This document shows positions 41,349 to 52,580 of a stretch of 64,000 nt of DNA, piece by piece (position 1 is the first letter of the stretch; every line of letters begins with the position of its first letter). Under the pieces are notes generated by a model that saw nothing but the letters and a program-made list of their open reading frames with translations, searched no databases and had not been told where the DNA came from. The position numbers were made by a program, and so were the translations under genes. Source of the DNA: Amborella trichopoda (taxonomy: Eukaryota; Streptophyta; Magnoliopsida; Amborellales; Amborellaceae). The stretch lies in NCBI RefSeq assembly GCF_000471905.2, contig NW_006500279.1, forward strand, positions 1 to 64,000. The letters run 5' to 3'.

Positions 41349-44300
41349 TCCAGGCATGCTGAGCCCCTGCAGATTGACCTGCCACGCACGACTCGCCAAC
41401 CCCGGCCATCCACTACTCGATCTGGCTTTGACCCTCTAGTCATGGTGATCAATGAGCCAGACGATGCCCAAGAAGAACGGATGAACATGTTCGAGGTAGT
41501 GATGCATTCCATCCTCGAAATGATGGAACGTCTATAAGCCTCCAGGTCCCCTTCTTCTCACCATGAGATCGATTCTCCGTCTGGGGAGGACACAGTTCCT
41601 AAGCAAACTTCCCCACCAATCTCCTAAGACAGCTCTGCTTCCCATGGGGTCTCCCAAACCAACATAGATGCCATGGTGGCCTATAGTCTCAAGAACAAGG
41701 TCCCAGGCATGCAAGAGGCACCGCTCTACCAGAAGCCGTACCCTTCATATATTGACCAGGTGTTGTTTCCCCCAAACTACAAAAAACGGAAGCTCCCCCT
41801 GTTCAATGGTACTACATCCCCACACCATCATACTACCCAATTCCAAGAGGCATGTCGAGAGACAGCAACTGACGGGCAACTCCTTATTCGTCAGTTCGTC
41901 GAGACTCTCGAATGGTCATCCTTCCATTAGTATATTCGGTTGCCTCCAAACTCGGTGCACACATGGTAGGAAATGGAGCAGTTGTTTTACGAACGCTTCT
42001 ACGAAGTCCAGAGTAACGTGGAGACAATCAAGCTCCTCACTCTGACTCAAGACCTTGGTGAGCCAGTTAACAAGTTCATAGCCTGATGGAGACAGTTGGC
42101 AACCTTTCATGCTACTCCTAGGACTGAAAAAGAAGCTGTCTAGACCTGCATACGAAATATGCTTCCCGAGATTGCTCTGCATGTCGATGCGTCCAATCCA
42201 CCCTCCATGTCAGAGCTTATCTCTAAAGTAGTTTGTATTAAGGGTCTGTCCAAACACCATGATGGATCTTGTCAGCAACCCTCTGGCTCAAACTCCCGCA
42301 CCAACGATCGGGGCAACTAGCAGAAAGTGATGATTAGTGCTGCCTGTCATCGTGACTGATACTAAGAATGACTCCCCTCAAACCTTGGACCTCTCCAAGG
42401 CACAAATGTCTTAGATCGAAGGCAAGCAACAGTCCTTCAACAGGGTCCCACCTCCGAAAAATATTAATCGAAGTGACTTCTACCCGCACCAGAATAATGT
42501 GTACCCCTTTGATAAGGAGTGGGCTCCTTCACTGCTTCGACTGCTACTGGAGCGAAACATGATCTAGCTGTCGTAGGTCAACACCGCAGAGTCGGTTGGG
42601 CAGAAGACACATCAGAGGTATTGCACCTATCACAGGAAAGTAGGCCACTCCACTCAGGGCTGCTATAAGCTCAACGACACTATTGATGCCCTTATTAACA
42701 AGGGTCAGATAAAGCTCGAAGAGTTAAAGAAAGCGTTCGGGGTAACAGAGGCTTCTCACATAGTAACAAATCAAGAGGGTGACGAGGCACCCACTATCCT
42801 CCATGCACTATTCTCCATAATGCTCTAAGAAGGACTCGTCACTCCCAAGGTGACAAGGCAGCCCAAGTTCCTGCCTCCAAGAACTGAGAAACCCTAATGT
42901 GCGTATCACCAAACACGAGGCCATGACTTGAGCTAATACACTGGCTTCCATGAGCTCTTCGTGAAGAAGATGCAGCAATGCCAGGAAGTCCATGGTAACC
43001 CAGAAGGATTCCCTCAAGTCCCTCTTCCACCAGTAGAATAAGAACTCCCAATGCAAGCCCCTGGAAGCGCTGAGCTAGACCCTCTGTAGGCCCTCTTCGA
43101 GGCGATGCTCCAACAGGGTCTTGTCACTCTTAAGCCCGTCAGGCAGCCTAAAAGCCTTGCATAGGGTATGGAAAACCTATGGTGCCCATATCACTAAGTA
43201 TGGGGCCACGAACGGAAGGAATGCTTTGGGTTCGAAGCTATAGTCACTCAGAAGGTACATGAAGGCCACATCATTTGCGCTGTTCTCACAGAGCGCTTCC
43301 AAGCCGTCACTCCCGTCTAAGAGGAAATCTCACCACAAGTCCCCTATGATCATGCACTGGACCCCTCAGAGCCCTCGATTTCTCAGCCCTAGGAAGTCTA
43401 CCATGGACGAAGTAAACTCAAGTCCCTGAAGCGTGAGGCAATCCACCAAGTAAGGTTTACTCATCAGCACAATAGGGTAGACCAAACACCCCCTTAGGGA
43501 TCCAGAAGGAGACGGGCGCTTAGGTCCACTCGTCGGAGGAATCGTCTCCCTCAGCCACCAGTCAAGGAAGAGTTTCTCAGGCCCCTTTCTCCACTGCCAA
43601 TCTTATAAGACTTCATCCCAGGCGCAACTCGCCTTATCTTGTCGTCCAATCAGACAGACGTCCCTGAGTCATCAACAGCTTGGGAGTCATCCACTATGGG
43701 TGATGATGCTAAAAGCAGCCCACAACGGTCAAAGCCGGGGCAGAACCTAAAATACCCCCTGCACCAGTCCATTTCCAATGACGATGTAAAAAGCTGCCCG
43801 AAACATTCTAACTCTTCTTCTCCTCCCTCATCTTCTATTTCTTCCACAAGTACAGCTCGACAGTGCCCAGACTTCGATGCTCTAAACAAAGAGCTCAGAG
43901 GCACCAGTCTTAGCAGGTCACAGCAGAAGCACCTAAGAAAGATACTGGCCCAGGCGACTGGATTCTTGACAGTTGTCGACGCTCTGTCAACCCAAGCTAA
44001 GACTGAGCTACGCTCAAGCTCCTCTGCCAAAGAGGCCTCCCACATAGTGTAGATCTTGGAAGTACCATCCAGCACGAGGCAAATGAACTTGAAATCAAGG
44101 AAGAAGCTACAACCCCCACCTCAAAAGCTCAAGGTCCTCAAGTTTCCTGATCCTTCACTTTTCCCTAAGCCTCAACCTTAAACCTCTACATCATTAATAC
44201 AAATACTTATTGCCTCCCCATCAACCCAAACCACACCAGCTGAACAACAAAGTCAACTAGTGTCACAAACCAAAACTCAACCAAAGCCTATTCCTAAACC

Positions 44301-44461
44301 TACCCTACCACCTACACCAGTGACTGGATCAGAAACACAGAAGACTAATGAGGATAAAGTTAAATATGATGTAATTGGGCACTTGAGAAAGCTTCCAGCC
44401 CTTCTAAGTATCTATGATGCCCTTCTGCTATCTAGAGAGTATCGTATGGCCCTGGTGCCCA
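41349..44461 (+). pseudogene. gag: gag (capsid/nucleocapsid) pseudogene
   Basis: Gag would form the virus-like particle and bind element RNA. The reading runs in one frame from about 41,349 to 42,340. It begins with a TRSGFDPLVMVINEP segment and then has the capsid-type region: LKNKVPGMQEAPLYQKPYPS, LPPNSVHTW, EMEQLFYERFYEVQSNVETI and LTQDLGEPVNKFIA. In-frame stops lie at 41,535, 41,625, 41,928, 41,967, 42,084, 42,141 and 42,318. The frame then shifts. From about 42,352 it reads YPFDKEWAPSLLRLLLERN and a zinc-knuckle-like module, YCTYHRKVGHSTQGC, from 42,619. Two decayed copies of that module follow, CAYHQTRGHD near 42,896 and CPYH.VWGHERKEC near 43,180. The rest, about 43,340-44,460, is a Ser/Pro/Lys-rich linker in the same frame. 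Clearly non-functional. The Gag assignment is strong, the exact ends are not. Confidence 0.85.
42619..43230 (+). other. Triple zinc-knuckle-like region of gag
   Basis: Three spaced modules follow the pattern C-x-Y-H-x3-G-H, the first and third with a distal C. The first is complete (YCTYHRKVGHSTQGC), the second has lost its distal C to decay, and the third is CPYH.VWGHERKEC with a stop inside. Each is followed by a similar acidic or hydrophobic stretch and by VT(P/L)K.(T/V)RQPK, so the whole module of about 260 bp appears to be duplicated. The modules would bind nucleic acid in Gag. Confidence 0.6.
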
Positions 44462-45463
44462 GAGATGCATGAGACTGAAGTGGAGCCTATTGAGGTCGAC
44501 CCAACCATCCTGAGTGGGTGCTTAACAATCTCCTTTTCTGAATATGACCTTTAGTTGGGAGGCAAATTTCACAATCGCCCCCTCTTCATGAATGGTGAAT
44601 TACATGCCTACGCTATCAGTAGGATCATGCTGGATGGAGGGTCGAGAGTCAACCTGATCCCAAGAAGGATCCTCACTTAATTGGGATTAGGATCTAATGA
44701 CCTAACTCTTACCCACATCATCGTACAAGGGTTTAACCAATCAGGAGAAAAGCCAGCTGGCACAGTGCGTCTTCGCCTCAAGATAAGTGACCTCAACGAT
44801 TACGCTCAGTTTCCTGTGATCGACACCGATACATCTTACAACGTCTTGCTCTTCTGCCCTTGGCTTCATGATCAAGGGGTGGTTCCTTCCACACTCTACC
44901 AATGCTTCAAGTACAGCCGAGATGGGACACAACACACGGTCTATGCTGACAAGAGACCGTTCCATGTAGTCGAGACTCACTATGTCAACGTTAAGTACTA
45001 TTTCATAGACCTTTCAGCACCAGAAAACTCAAAGGATGATGATTGGAAGCCTGTGAGAGAGACAAGACCCTCACCTCATGATGATGTCGAAGAGCTTGGG
45101 CGAATGATTGTGGACATATTCAAAGAGGAGGAAAGACAAGGCAAAATCCTCCCTCTGACTCTTATTTACCCAAGTATACCTTGCCACCTCTCCGAGGTCA
45201 TGGTGTCATCCCCCAAAGACGGAGCTTCTTCTAATTCGCCAGAACAAAATGACGAGTTAGAGGCAACTCCTGAGACTAGACGTTCTAGCACTGAGGGTCA
45301 CCCATACGCCGGACCAGCAAAAGGTACTGCACATCCCCATTGCTCTTTTAGAAGCAAGATTGGCACACCTACCACCAAGGAAGGTACTCCAAATTCCATC
45401 CTCCTTGAACAAGGGGATCACCAGCTGCCAAGAGAAGGTCTTACATCTCTCAGATGCTCCTGA
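44462..45463 (+). pseudogene. pro: Retropepsin-like aspartic protease (pro) pseudogene
   Basis: The enzyme would cut the Gag-Pro polyprotein. A frame change near 44,462 leads into CLTISFSEYDL, stop, LGGKFHNRPLF, then the catalytic loop IMLDGGSRVNLIP, with the Asp codon at 44,633-44,635. It continues through HIIVQGFNQSGEKPAGTVRL, PVIDTDTSYNVLLFCPWLHD and GVVPSTLYQCFKY. This is the typical order of the plant Ty3/gypsy protease with a DGGS loop in place of D(T/S)G. Stops at 44,552 and 44,678 break it. The stretch after about 44,990 is acidic and carries no reverse transcriptase motif. The reading ends at 45,463, where pol would be expected in an autonomous element. Confidence 0.85.
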
Positions 45464-45929
45464 AAAGGTACAAGTAGACAAGAGTCAGCCCTCTAGCTCT
45501 TAGGATCAAGACCCCATGGCAGAGCTGAGAAGTGAGGTTCGTAGCCTCCAGAATCAATTGGAGGTGCGCGTCGCTCTTGAAGGAGTTTGTCCTTGAGACT
45601 AAAACTTATGACGAGCTTAAAAGAAATGCTCCTCGAATCAAAGCCAAGGCGCCCCAGATTGGAGTATTTATAGCAAACAGGCTCACCAAATCATGAGAAC
45701 TATGAATCATGAGCTCTTGTCCAATAAAAAACTAAGGGGGGACGAAGCAACTGCTCCCCCATTCGAGATCATTGAAGCCACATCAAGCGGTCAAAAGACA
45801 AAGTAAGGAGTGGGATATCCTTTTTTGTCTTACACGGTGAAAGGGCAGAAGCAATAAAAATAGAATGAAGAGCAAAAAGACATGTCACACACAGAAGGAG
45901 AAAATAGTCGATCCATTCATAAATCAAGT
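45464..45929 (+). other. End of the Gag-Pro region; no pol seen
   Basis: A short Glu/Leu-rich, coiled-coil-like reading (MAELRSEVRSLQNQLE) lies near 45,516 in another frame. It is followed by several stops and by ELLSNKKLRGDEATAPP near 45,710-45,760. I see no reverse transcriptase YxDD, RNase H or integrase HHCC signature in any frame here. Confidence 0.5.
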
Positions 45930-48900
45930 GGGCATTACAAGCTCCTTTTCTTTACAATAAACACCTTGTCCTTCGCTTCCCAAGCTACAGTCTCCTTCTC
46001 CAGCTTGTCAAGTTTCTACGTTAGCTCTAATATCTTTGCCCTTAGAGTCATCACTTTGTGGTGGCAGGTGACGACTTCCTCAGTGAGGTCCGATCTCTAG
46101 GAGACTACAGCATCCATCTGCTACGATTGGGTATTTACCAATACGGGGTAGTGCAAAAGTGAAGACTCCAAAGGGGTAACTGCGAGCTCTCTAGCCGTTG
46201 CACAGTTGCTTCTTCGCGCAAGGCCTTTGCCCTCCATCCCTCAAGTTCATTAGCAAACACTGTCAAAGTAAGGAAGGACTTCGGGCGCATTCCCTAAGGC
46301 AATCCCCCTCAACTGAAGGATCGTTGTTCCAAGCTCTTAAAGAGACAACTCCTTTAGCTTTGGAGGCTTGTTTGAAGCATCTAAAAAATGATGCCTAACA
46401 GCCCACTGAAAGTGGGCCTGGGCAGTACAGTAGGAACGACCACAATGAGAGGAACCTCAGTTTGCAGCCAAGGCCTCAAGTTCCCCAGATTCAGGGGCAA
46501 CCTCAGGCTACCCTGGTACCTCAACAACTTTCTCGCTTAGATCCCTTGCCATGACCACCGCGGGCTCGACCTTCTCGTGCTCAGGTGCTGTAGCTTCACC
46601 CTTTGTAAGCTTTGCTACCTCAACCAGGGCAAGGCTGACCTCCTCACCTGGAGCTACTACCTCAGTGTCAGGCTACACCATAGTAGCCTCCTCTCGCAGG
46701 GCAATGACTTCCCCTTGCCTCCTCTCTTCTTGAACCTCCATCTCCAACTCGGTAGGTTCAACACCTTTTCCCTCTCTTTCTTTGCATTTGTCTTCTGGGG
46801 GAGCCATGTCAACTATAGGCTCCTCCATAAGGCCTACCTATTTGACAGCCAAGGGTACCTCCTCTAGGCCCTCCAAACCTGATCCCTGAGGGTGTCCTAC
46901 TTCTGCATCCCCCACAACAACATCACTTGAGGCAGCAACCTCCTGCTGCTCGGGTGGTCCATCTTCAGACCCTAGGGCTCCACCCTCTTCTATGACCACA
47001 AGATCTATAGGGATTTCCCTTTCCTCGGTAGGCACAACAACTTCCAGAGCTATAGAGGCCCTCTTCTCCTTTGCCGCCTCATCAGTCCTGTTCACCTCCA
47101 TCAGGACTGGGCCCTCCCCCTTCAGCCACGGACGTCACTTCCCGATCTGAAGCAATTTTGAGCGGGGCAATGGTCTGAGGCACCTGCCTGAGACTTTGAA
47201 GGACTAGAAGAAGGTTTAGGTGAATGAGAAGGTGAATCCTCAAGAATAGAAGGTGATGCAAAAATAACAGGAGACATGCAGCCCTCTAACGAAGCCGAGG
47301 GTGAGGAGCTGCCTTCTGGCTCACGGACCACTGGGATCTTGCGCCCTTTGCGTTTCAAAGCCTTGGTTGCCTTCTTAGCAGGAATGTGAGGAGCCGTTGG
47401 GGCAGCCTGTTTCCTCTTCTTTCCCTTTGCTTGAGAGGTTGCAGCAGTTTTAGGAGAGCCCTTTCGAGAAGGGCCGACGGCTAGTTTACTATGAGGGCCT
47501 CTTCCTATCAACTCATTCAGATCCTGGACCAGACGCCCTTCATACCCGAGGACCTTACGACCTTCCTTCCATTTGAAAATTGCAGAGAGATTGTCAAAAA
47601 TGCTCTCTGTCTTCTTCTCCATGTCAAGAAACCGGTGCAAAGACTTGTCCATGACAATTTAGGGAGGTCGCCCAAGGGTGAACCAGTCTCAAGGAAAGCG
47701 CAAGGTGAATACCTCCCTTAGCGGAGGAGTCCTTGCCATCTTCCTTGGCCTTGTCTCCTTGCTCAACGAGAATTCTCCCCTTTCTAGGGGTGATTGACAT
47801 CCCAATACCCCTTGATGGTGATTCACTACCAGAGTTCGTGGGCTTCAATCGCTCATATTCTTCTTCCGAAATATGGCAGCATATATTTATTAACCTCTGT
47901 GAGCTCCAAGCACGTGGCCCCAGCTGTGCCAATGTGCCTCGGGAGTCAAGTCTCCTAGTGGGTTCCCAATTGGTCCTTCTTCTAATGAGCTACCTTGCTA
48001 TGCCGATTCTCAAAGAATACGAAGAATGGGCAGCGATCGAGCCCGTGCTGCCGAGCAAATCTATGAGGGAAATACCCCTCGAGTTTCGCACTGTGAACAG
48101 TATGGTAGGGAAGAACCCCGCCCCTGACACTCAGCATATACATCAGCTCCTTATTAGCAGTAGGAGCACCATCTAGGGTCTTGCCTAACTCGTCAACAAA
48201 GGAACGGTCTGTGAGATTCCCTACCAGGAAGGTGGGCCTCCTCATGTGAAGGTGGTTGTTGCAGAACAAGCTACGCACGTGGCCGGGAGTATGGAAGATT
48301 GCTTTCTGCTCAGCAATCCTCAGCATAAATGGGCACATCATTTCCTCTAATTCTTCGATTCGGAGGTAGGTGCCTTGGAAATAAGCCCCAAGCCAGCCAT
48401 ATACATAATGGATGGGGAAAGGCATCTTGAAGTCCCCTGGAAAGGCTTTGCCATCCAGTATGCCATTCCCTCCTTCATCGCCTTGATAGACCTTTCCCTT
48501 AGACATGGCTCCTAGGCCATAGTAGATACTGCAAAGGACCAGCAGTGCAAGTGCATATTTTCACGCCCTCACCATGTCATAGGCCACATAGAAAGTGCCT
48601 AGATGGATAATGTCTGCTCCGTCAAGGAGAGCAAACTTGCACAAGAAAAGTACTAAATAAGTAGCCAGGAAGATGTGCTCATTCTCCTTCCGCAGCTCAA
48701 AAACTGGTAGGGCCCCTTTCCTCGATGATGGATCGGCTTCATCATCACAATCTCTATAGAAAAAGGCCACCTACTTGGTGAAGGAGACGCATCCCTTCTT
48801 GGTCTCAGACTAGAGCAGTTGATAAATTCCAAACAGCCCCTAAAGCTTAATTGGCGGGACTTCCTTCCCAACCTGTTCATCTTAAAAAATGACACAGTTC

Positions 48901-49524
48901 GAAGGCGCAAACTCGTCATACATGTTACCAATGAGCAGCATCCCACCAATGAAATACAGATCTAGCAGAGATATCCCTGCTTCCCCACGACCGAGCATCC
49001 ATGTGTTGCTAACATGGTTCCAGGTCTCCAAAAGCACCTTGACTGTGTTCGAGCAACGATCATAGTAGCCTGCCGAGCACTGAATGGCAGCCAGTAGGGA
49101 AGCACACTTCAGGATGTCCTTATATCGGTTGAGCATTCTTATGATCCAAGAAGAATACCCCTTAAGGTACTGGTGCTCCTCTTATACCTGCAGGGCAGCA
49201 GAAGACCATTCATGCGGGGGGTTTTTACCATCCTCTTACTTAGAGTCGGCAAGTCCCCATTCGAGGCTATGTACGGTGTAGGAAATGTAGAAGTCCTACC
49301 CCTTCCTCTACACTCACATTGCGGTCATTTTCTTCCCTCATCGCCAACCAGATAGGGTCAGTAACAAAGGTGACGCTTAAAGGCCACCTGGGTGCACATA
49401 AAGCCTCGGTAAGCCAAATTGGCTCACCTCTCACCAAGCTTTCACCAGTGAATTCATCGGTGCCAAGCTCCTCTGTTCATGAGAGGTTCTTTACGTCTGG
49501 AATAACACCTGAAGGTTGAGCCAT
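45930..49524 (-). pseudogene. Antisense ORF of the retroelement with plant mobile domain-like N-terminal half
   Basis: Read on the - strand, a broken ORF starts at an ATG at 49,524 (MAQPSGVIPDV) and ends near 45,930. From 49,136 to 47,982 a single frame, interrupted by stops, has the order expected of the PMD/aminotransferase-like family: KVLLETWNHVSNTWMLGRGE, ISLLDLYFIGGM, FLATYLVLFLCKFALLDGAD, LGTFYVAYDMVRA and FPIHYVYGWLGAYFQGTYLR. Downstream, in shifting frames, come a basic segment with possible nuclear localisation signals (KGKKRKQ, KALKRKGRK, about 47,430-47,330), an acidic region at 47,101-46,600 and a coiled-coil-like end (LDKLEKETVAWEAKDKVF) near 45,960. Antisense PMD ORFs are known as extra genes of some plant Ty3/gypsy elements. 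Their function is not settled. This copy cannot make a full protein. Confidence 0.72.
47982..49136 (-). other. Plant mobile domain-like segment of the antisense ORF
   Basis: This is the best-preserved stretch, with about 385 codons in one frame and a handful of stops. The first stop follows YDEFAPSNCVIF near 48,882. Key marks are W-x-x-V-x-N-T and GRGEAGISLLDLY near the N-terminus, and the hydrophobic FLATYLVLFLCKF followed by a TFYVA..M block in the middle. The neighbouring frames are much less protein-like, so the - strand is the coding strand. Retention of a near-open 1.15-kb frame, while gag is riddled with stops, may only reflect chance. Confidence 0.7.
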
Positions 49525-50712
49525 TGGATAAAAAAGCTTCGCTGTCAAAGGATGCTAAGCGGTCGCGAAAAATTGCACTCATAGGGGCGTATCGCCAATT
49601 GGTTACTCAAGGCATAATGCTGGCAAGCTATCAACATCTCGCAACCAAGGGCAGGGTTATCGCCATCTGCTCGTTGAGATGGTATTGCCGCGCATAGAAG
49701 ACAAGACTATCGTTGTCTCACGGCTAAGGAACTGTTGTTGTCAGCTCGTTGAGATGGTATCGTCGTGTGCAGAAGGCAGGCTATCGCCATCTAGTAACCA
49801 AGGGGCTATCGCCGGCTGCAAAAGTAAAGCACTTGATGCCACCTGTGCTCCAGTTGTTCGCACACGTCGCACGTGCAATGTACCACATCCCTTGAAATAT
49901 GGGCACGCCACCTGACAATCGCGACGTGGCCTGTCGCCGCGTGTGCGGAAGGTGACCATTCGTCGTCTCACAACCCTTTGCCTCACTACCATTGCAGGCC
50001 TGTGACGCCTTGGGTTCTCACTGATGCTTCCTCTTCTCATCAAAAACTTACTCCTGTTGACTGGAATACCCTTCCTTGCCTTCTACTAGCTACCAGAGTT
50101 GGTAAAAAACGACCGAAATCCCTGGAAAGTTCCCTGTGACCCTATGGATTTCCCTTCTCCTTGTTTTCGCACTCTAGTAGTTCACCACAAAATCACTATA
50201 ATTCCACTGAGTTTTTGGTAAGCCCACTGCTGCTTCTCCTTCTTCTCATCCAATGGCCAGAAGATCGTCAGACTCCCCTAACTTCTCTATAACCTCCCTT
50301 TCAGCCTCAAGACTATCTGAAAAGCACCACAACTCTGGCAGAGCACCACTGCAAATCTCGCTAAGGCACTGAGACCCCGTCCCTTACTCAGGAGAGCCTT
50401 GACACTCTCCAAAACACTCGTAAGCACGTCGCAAAAGCCCAGGACCTGCTGAAGCTCGTCAGAAAAGCTCCTGAAGGCCTGCCTGCTGTAAATTTGCCCG
50501 AGAAGTTCTAGTTGGAAAAATCTTGACGAAGGCTTCAGCTCTCTCTCTCTCTAAAAATTCTCTTCAATTATTTTACCCTTCGGCAACCCCTTTTATAATT
50601 AGTAGTGTCATAAACTTCTCCTCACAAGTTCAAAAAGACGTTCCAGTCCTCAGCTTCTGACGGCAATAAGACCAGGCTGGGGTGGGTCAAGCTTGAGACC
50701 CGAAAGGGTTAT
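49525..50712. other. Non-coding stretch with a short degenerate repeat
   Basis: Between about 49,650 and 49,825, units containing CTATCGCC or CTATCGTYGT with CTCGTTGAGATGGTAT recur at about 85 bp. The rest shows no reading frame that I can assign. A (CT)n run lies at about 50,540-50,555. Confidence 0.6.
50591..50597 (-). promoter_or_regulatory. Candidate TATA box for the antisense ORF
   Basis: The - strand reads TAATTATAAAAGGGG around this position, a close match to a plant TATA box. It points toward the antisense ORF, whose first ATG is about 1.07 kb downstream. An A+T-rich 7-mer can arise by chance, so this is only a candidate. Confidence 0.3.
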
Positions 50713-51190
50713 CATCGTGTGCTTTGCCCAGAGGCTATCGTCATGCACTTCGTCAAGGAGCCATCGCAGTGTGCTTCGTCAATGAGCCATCATCGTGTGC
50801 TTCGTCAAGGGCCATCACTGCTCGCTTCGTCAAGGAGCCATTGTCGTGTGCTTCGTCAAGGAGCCATCTCCATGTGCTTCATCAAGGGCCATCGTCGTGC
50901 GCTTCGTCAAGAGCCAATCTGTGTGCTTCTTCAAAGGCCATCGTCCCACGCTTCGTCAAGGGGCTATCGTTGTGTGCTTCACCCAGAAGCCATCGACGTG
51001 TGCTTCATCAAGGGCCATCATTGCGCACTTCGTCAAGGAGCCATCGCCGTGCACTTTGTTAAGGGCTATCGTCGCTCTCCTTCGTCAAGGGCCATCATCG
51101 TGCGCTTCGTCAAGGGCTATCATCGCGCACTTCATCAAGGATTTAGCACCATGCGCCTCACCAAGTGGCTAACGCCGCGTACCCTTCATC
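50713..51190 (+). repeat. ~26-bp minisatellite (CTTCGTCAAG units)
   Basis: Units with the core GTGCTTCGTCAAGG followed by GCCATCRTCGT repeat about every 26 bp, for example at 50,748, 50,774, 50,800, 50,825, 50,851 and 50,877. They continue in decayed form to about 51,190. All three frames stay open over long stretches because the unit lacks stops. The open frames of 112-246 codons here are therefore repeat artefacts. Confidence 0.9.
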
Positions 51191-51383
51191 AAGAGCTTAA
51201 CACCACATGCACCATCCAAAACTTAGTACCATGCGCATGCCATGACACTCTCATTTGGACCTTCGTCCTGCATCCCCAAGAAGTACATTCCTTGCACCAT
51301 AAGCTCACTCCTCCGGGAGTCGAGTCCCCAATTATGACTCTATTCCCCCTGGAGTCACATTCTTCCCACACAATGGTCCGCTT

Positions 51384-51640
51384 GCATGACCCTAAACTGC
51401 ACAGCCATGGTCCATGCTGCATGACCTTAAACTACACAGCCATGGTCCTAGCCGCATGACCTTAAACTGCACAACCACAGTCTAGTTGCACGACCTTAAA
51501 CTGCATGGTCCAAACTATATGACCCTAAACTGTAGAGGAGGTCTAGTTGCACGACCTTAAACTGTGTGGTCTTAGCCGCATGACTTTAAACTGCATAGCC
51601 ATGGTCCGAGCTACAAGATCTTAAAACTATAACATACGTC
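51384..51640 (+). repeat. ~28-36-bp minisatellite (CATGACCTTAAACTGCA units)
   Basis: Units with the core GCATGACCTTAAACTGCA, usually followed by an AGCCATGGTC-like tail, begin at 51,384, 51,420, 51,455 and 51,489 and continue with variation. The same family returns at 52,150-52,580 and in single copies up to about 53,200. Confidence 0.9.
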
Positions 51641-51734
51641 CCTATAGGAAAATGATAAACAACGTGACAAATAGTCCACACGTATGACTTTAAACTGTGA
51701 AATGGACGCACCCCTTCGCCAAGTGTATTTCATC

Positions 51735-52135
51735 AACATCCCCAGTGGAGTTAGGTGTATGCAAAAGAAAAAGGGAATCATGCTTCCCCTTCAATCCCCA
51801 GTGGGTCTATTTCACACCAACACCATAGTAGGAGTCACATCCTATTGCGACCCACTACCCCCAGGGAGTTAGGGATATTCTTATCCTTTCAACCCCCAGT
51901 GGGGTTGTATCTATACTCTAGCATGTCATTCTCAAAAGAGTTACATCATACCATTACTCATCATCCTCAGGGAGTCACACTTACCCTCTTAATCCCCCGT
52001 GAAGTCCGCTTTCGCTTGCCACTCCTTGTAGAGCCACCATCTTCATTCAAATCTCTCTGCTTGTGTATAGCCTCAACTATCTTTATCCCCAGGGAGTCAG
52101 ATTACTATCCATAAACCTATTCCCCATGCAGTTTC
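51735..52135 (+). repeat. Degenerate ~50-70-bp repeat with CCCCAGTGGAGT core
   Basis: The core CCCCAG(T/G)GGAGT followed by a TTACATC-like or CACAC-like tail recurs about six times (near 51,740, 51,797, 51,870, 51,895, 51,970 and 52,088), separated by divergent sequence. It sits between two blocks of the CATGACCTTAAAC family. Confidence 0.65.
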
Positions 52136-52149
52136 ACCTACATTGCGAC

Positions 52150-52580
52150 CCATAAAATGGTTCATGCTGCATGACTTAAACTGCACAGCCGTGGTCCGCA
52201 CTGCATGACTTCAAATTTCATAGCCATGGTCCAAACTATATGACCCTAAATTGTAGCGAAGGTCTAGTTGCACGACCTTAAACTACCTAGTCCTAGCTAC
52301 ATGACTTTAAACTGCCTAGTCCTAGCTGCATGTCTTTAAACTGCATAGCCACGGTTCGAACTATATGATTATAAACCATAGTCTACGTCCTAGTCACATG
52401 ACATTAAAAGGCTTAACATCATGGTCCAAACTATATGACCTTAAACTATAGCGGAGGTCTAGTTGCACGACCTTAAACTGTAGGGTCTTAATTGCATGAA
52501 TTTAAACTGCATGACCTTAAACCATAGTGCACATCTTGATCGCATGACGTTAAACTGCTTTGCCCAGGTCCAGGAGGCAT
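52150..52580 (+). repeat. Second block of CATGACCTTAAAC minisatellite
   Basis: This is the same unit family as at 51,384-51,640, with more variation in the tail (GTCTAGTTGCACGACCTTAA, GTCCTAGCTGCATG). The two blocks are split by the CCCCAGTGGAGT repeats, which suggests insertion or segmental rearrangement within the minisatellite zone. Confidence 0.85.

Noticed and set aside
41668-42562. Overlapping open frames on both strands across gag (41,532-41,714, 41,668-42,045, 41,916-42,182, 42,368-42,562)
   Set aside because: They are shadows. The frame with stops at 41,535-42,318, continuing after a frameshift, reads as Gag, while these others match nothing.
46551-49915. Plus-strand open frames opposite the antisense ORF
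   Set aside because: The - strand has the PMD-like motifs, the basic tail and a long common frame. The + frames are short and without recognisable domains.
50719-51459. 246-codon reading frame and two overlapping frames in the minisatellite
   Set aside because: The ~26-bp unit has no stop in any frame, so all three frames stay open. The product is only the repeat translated, in three alternative versions.
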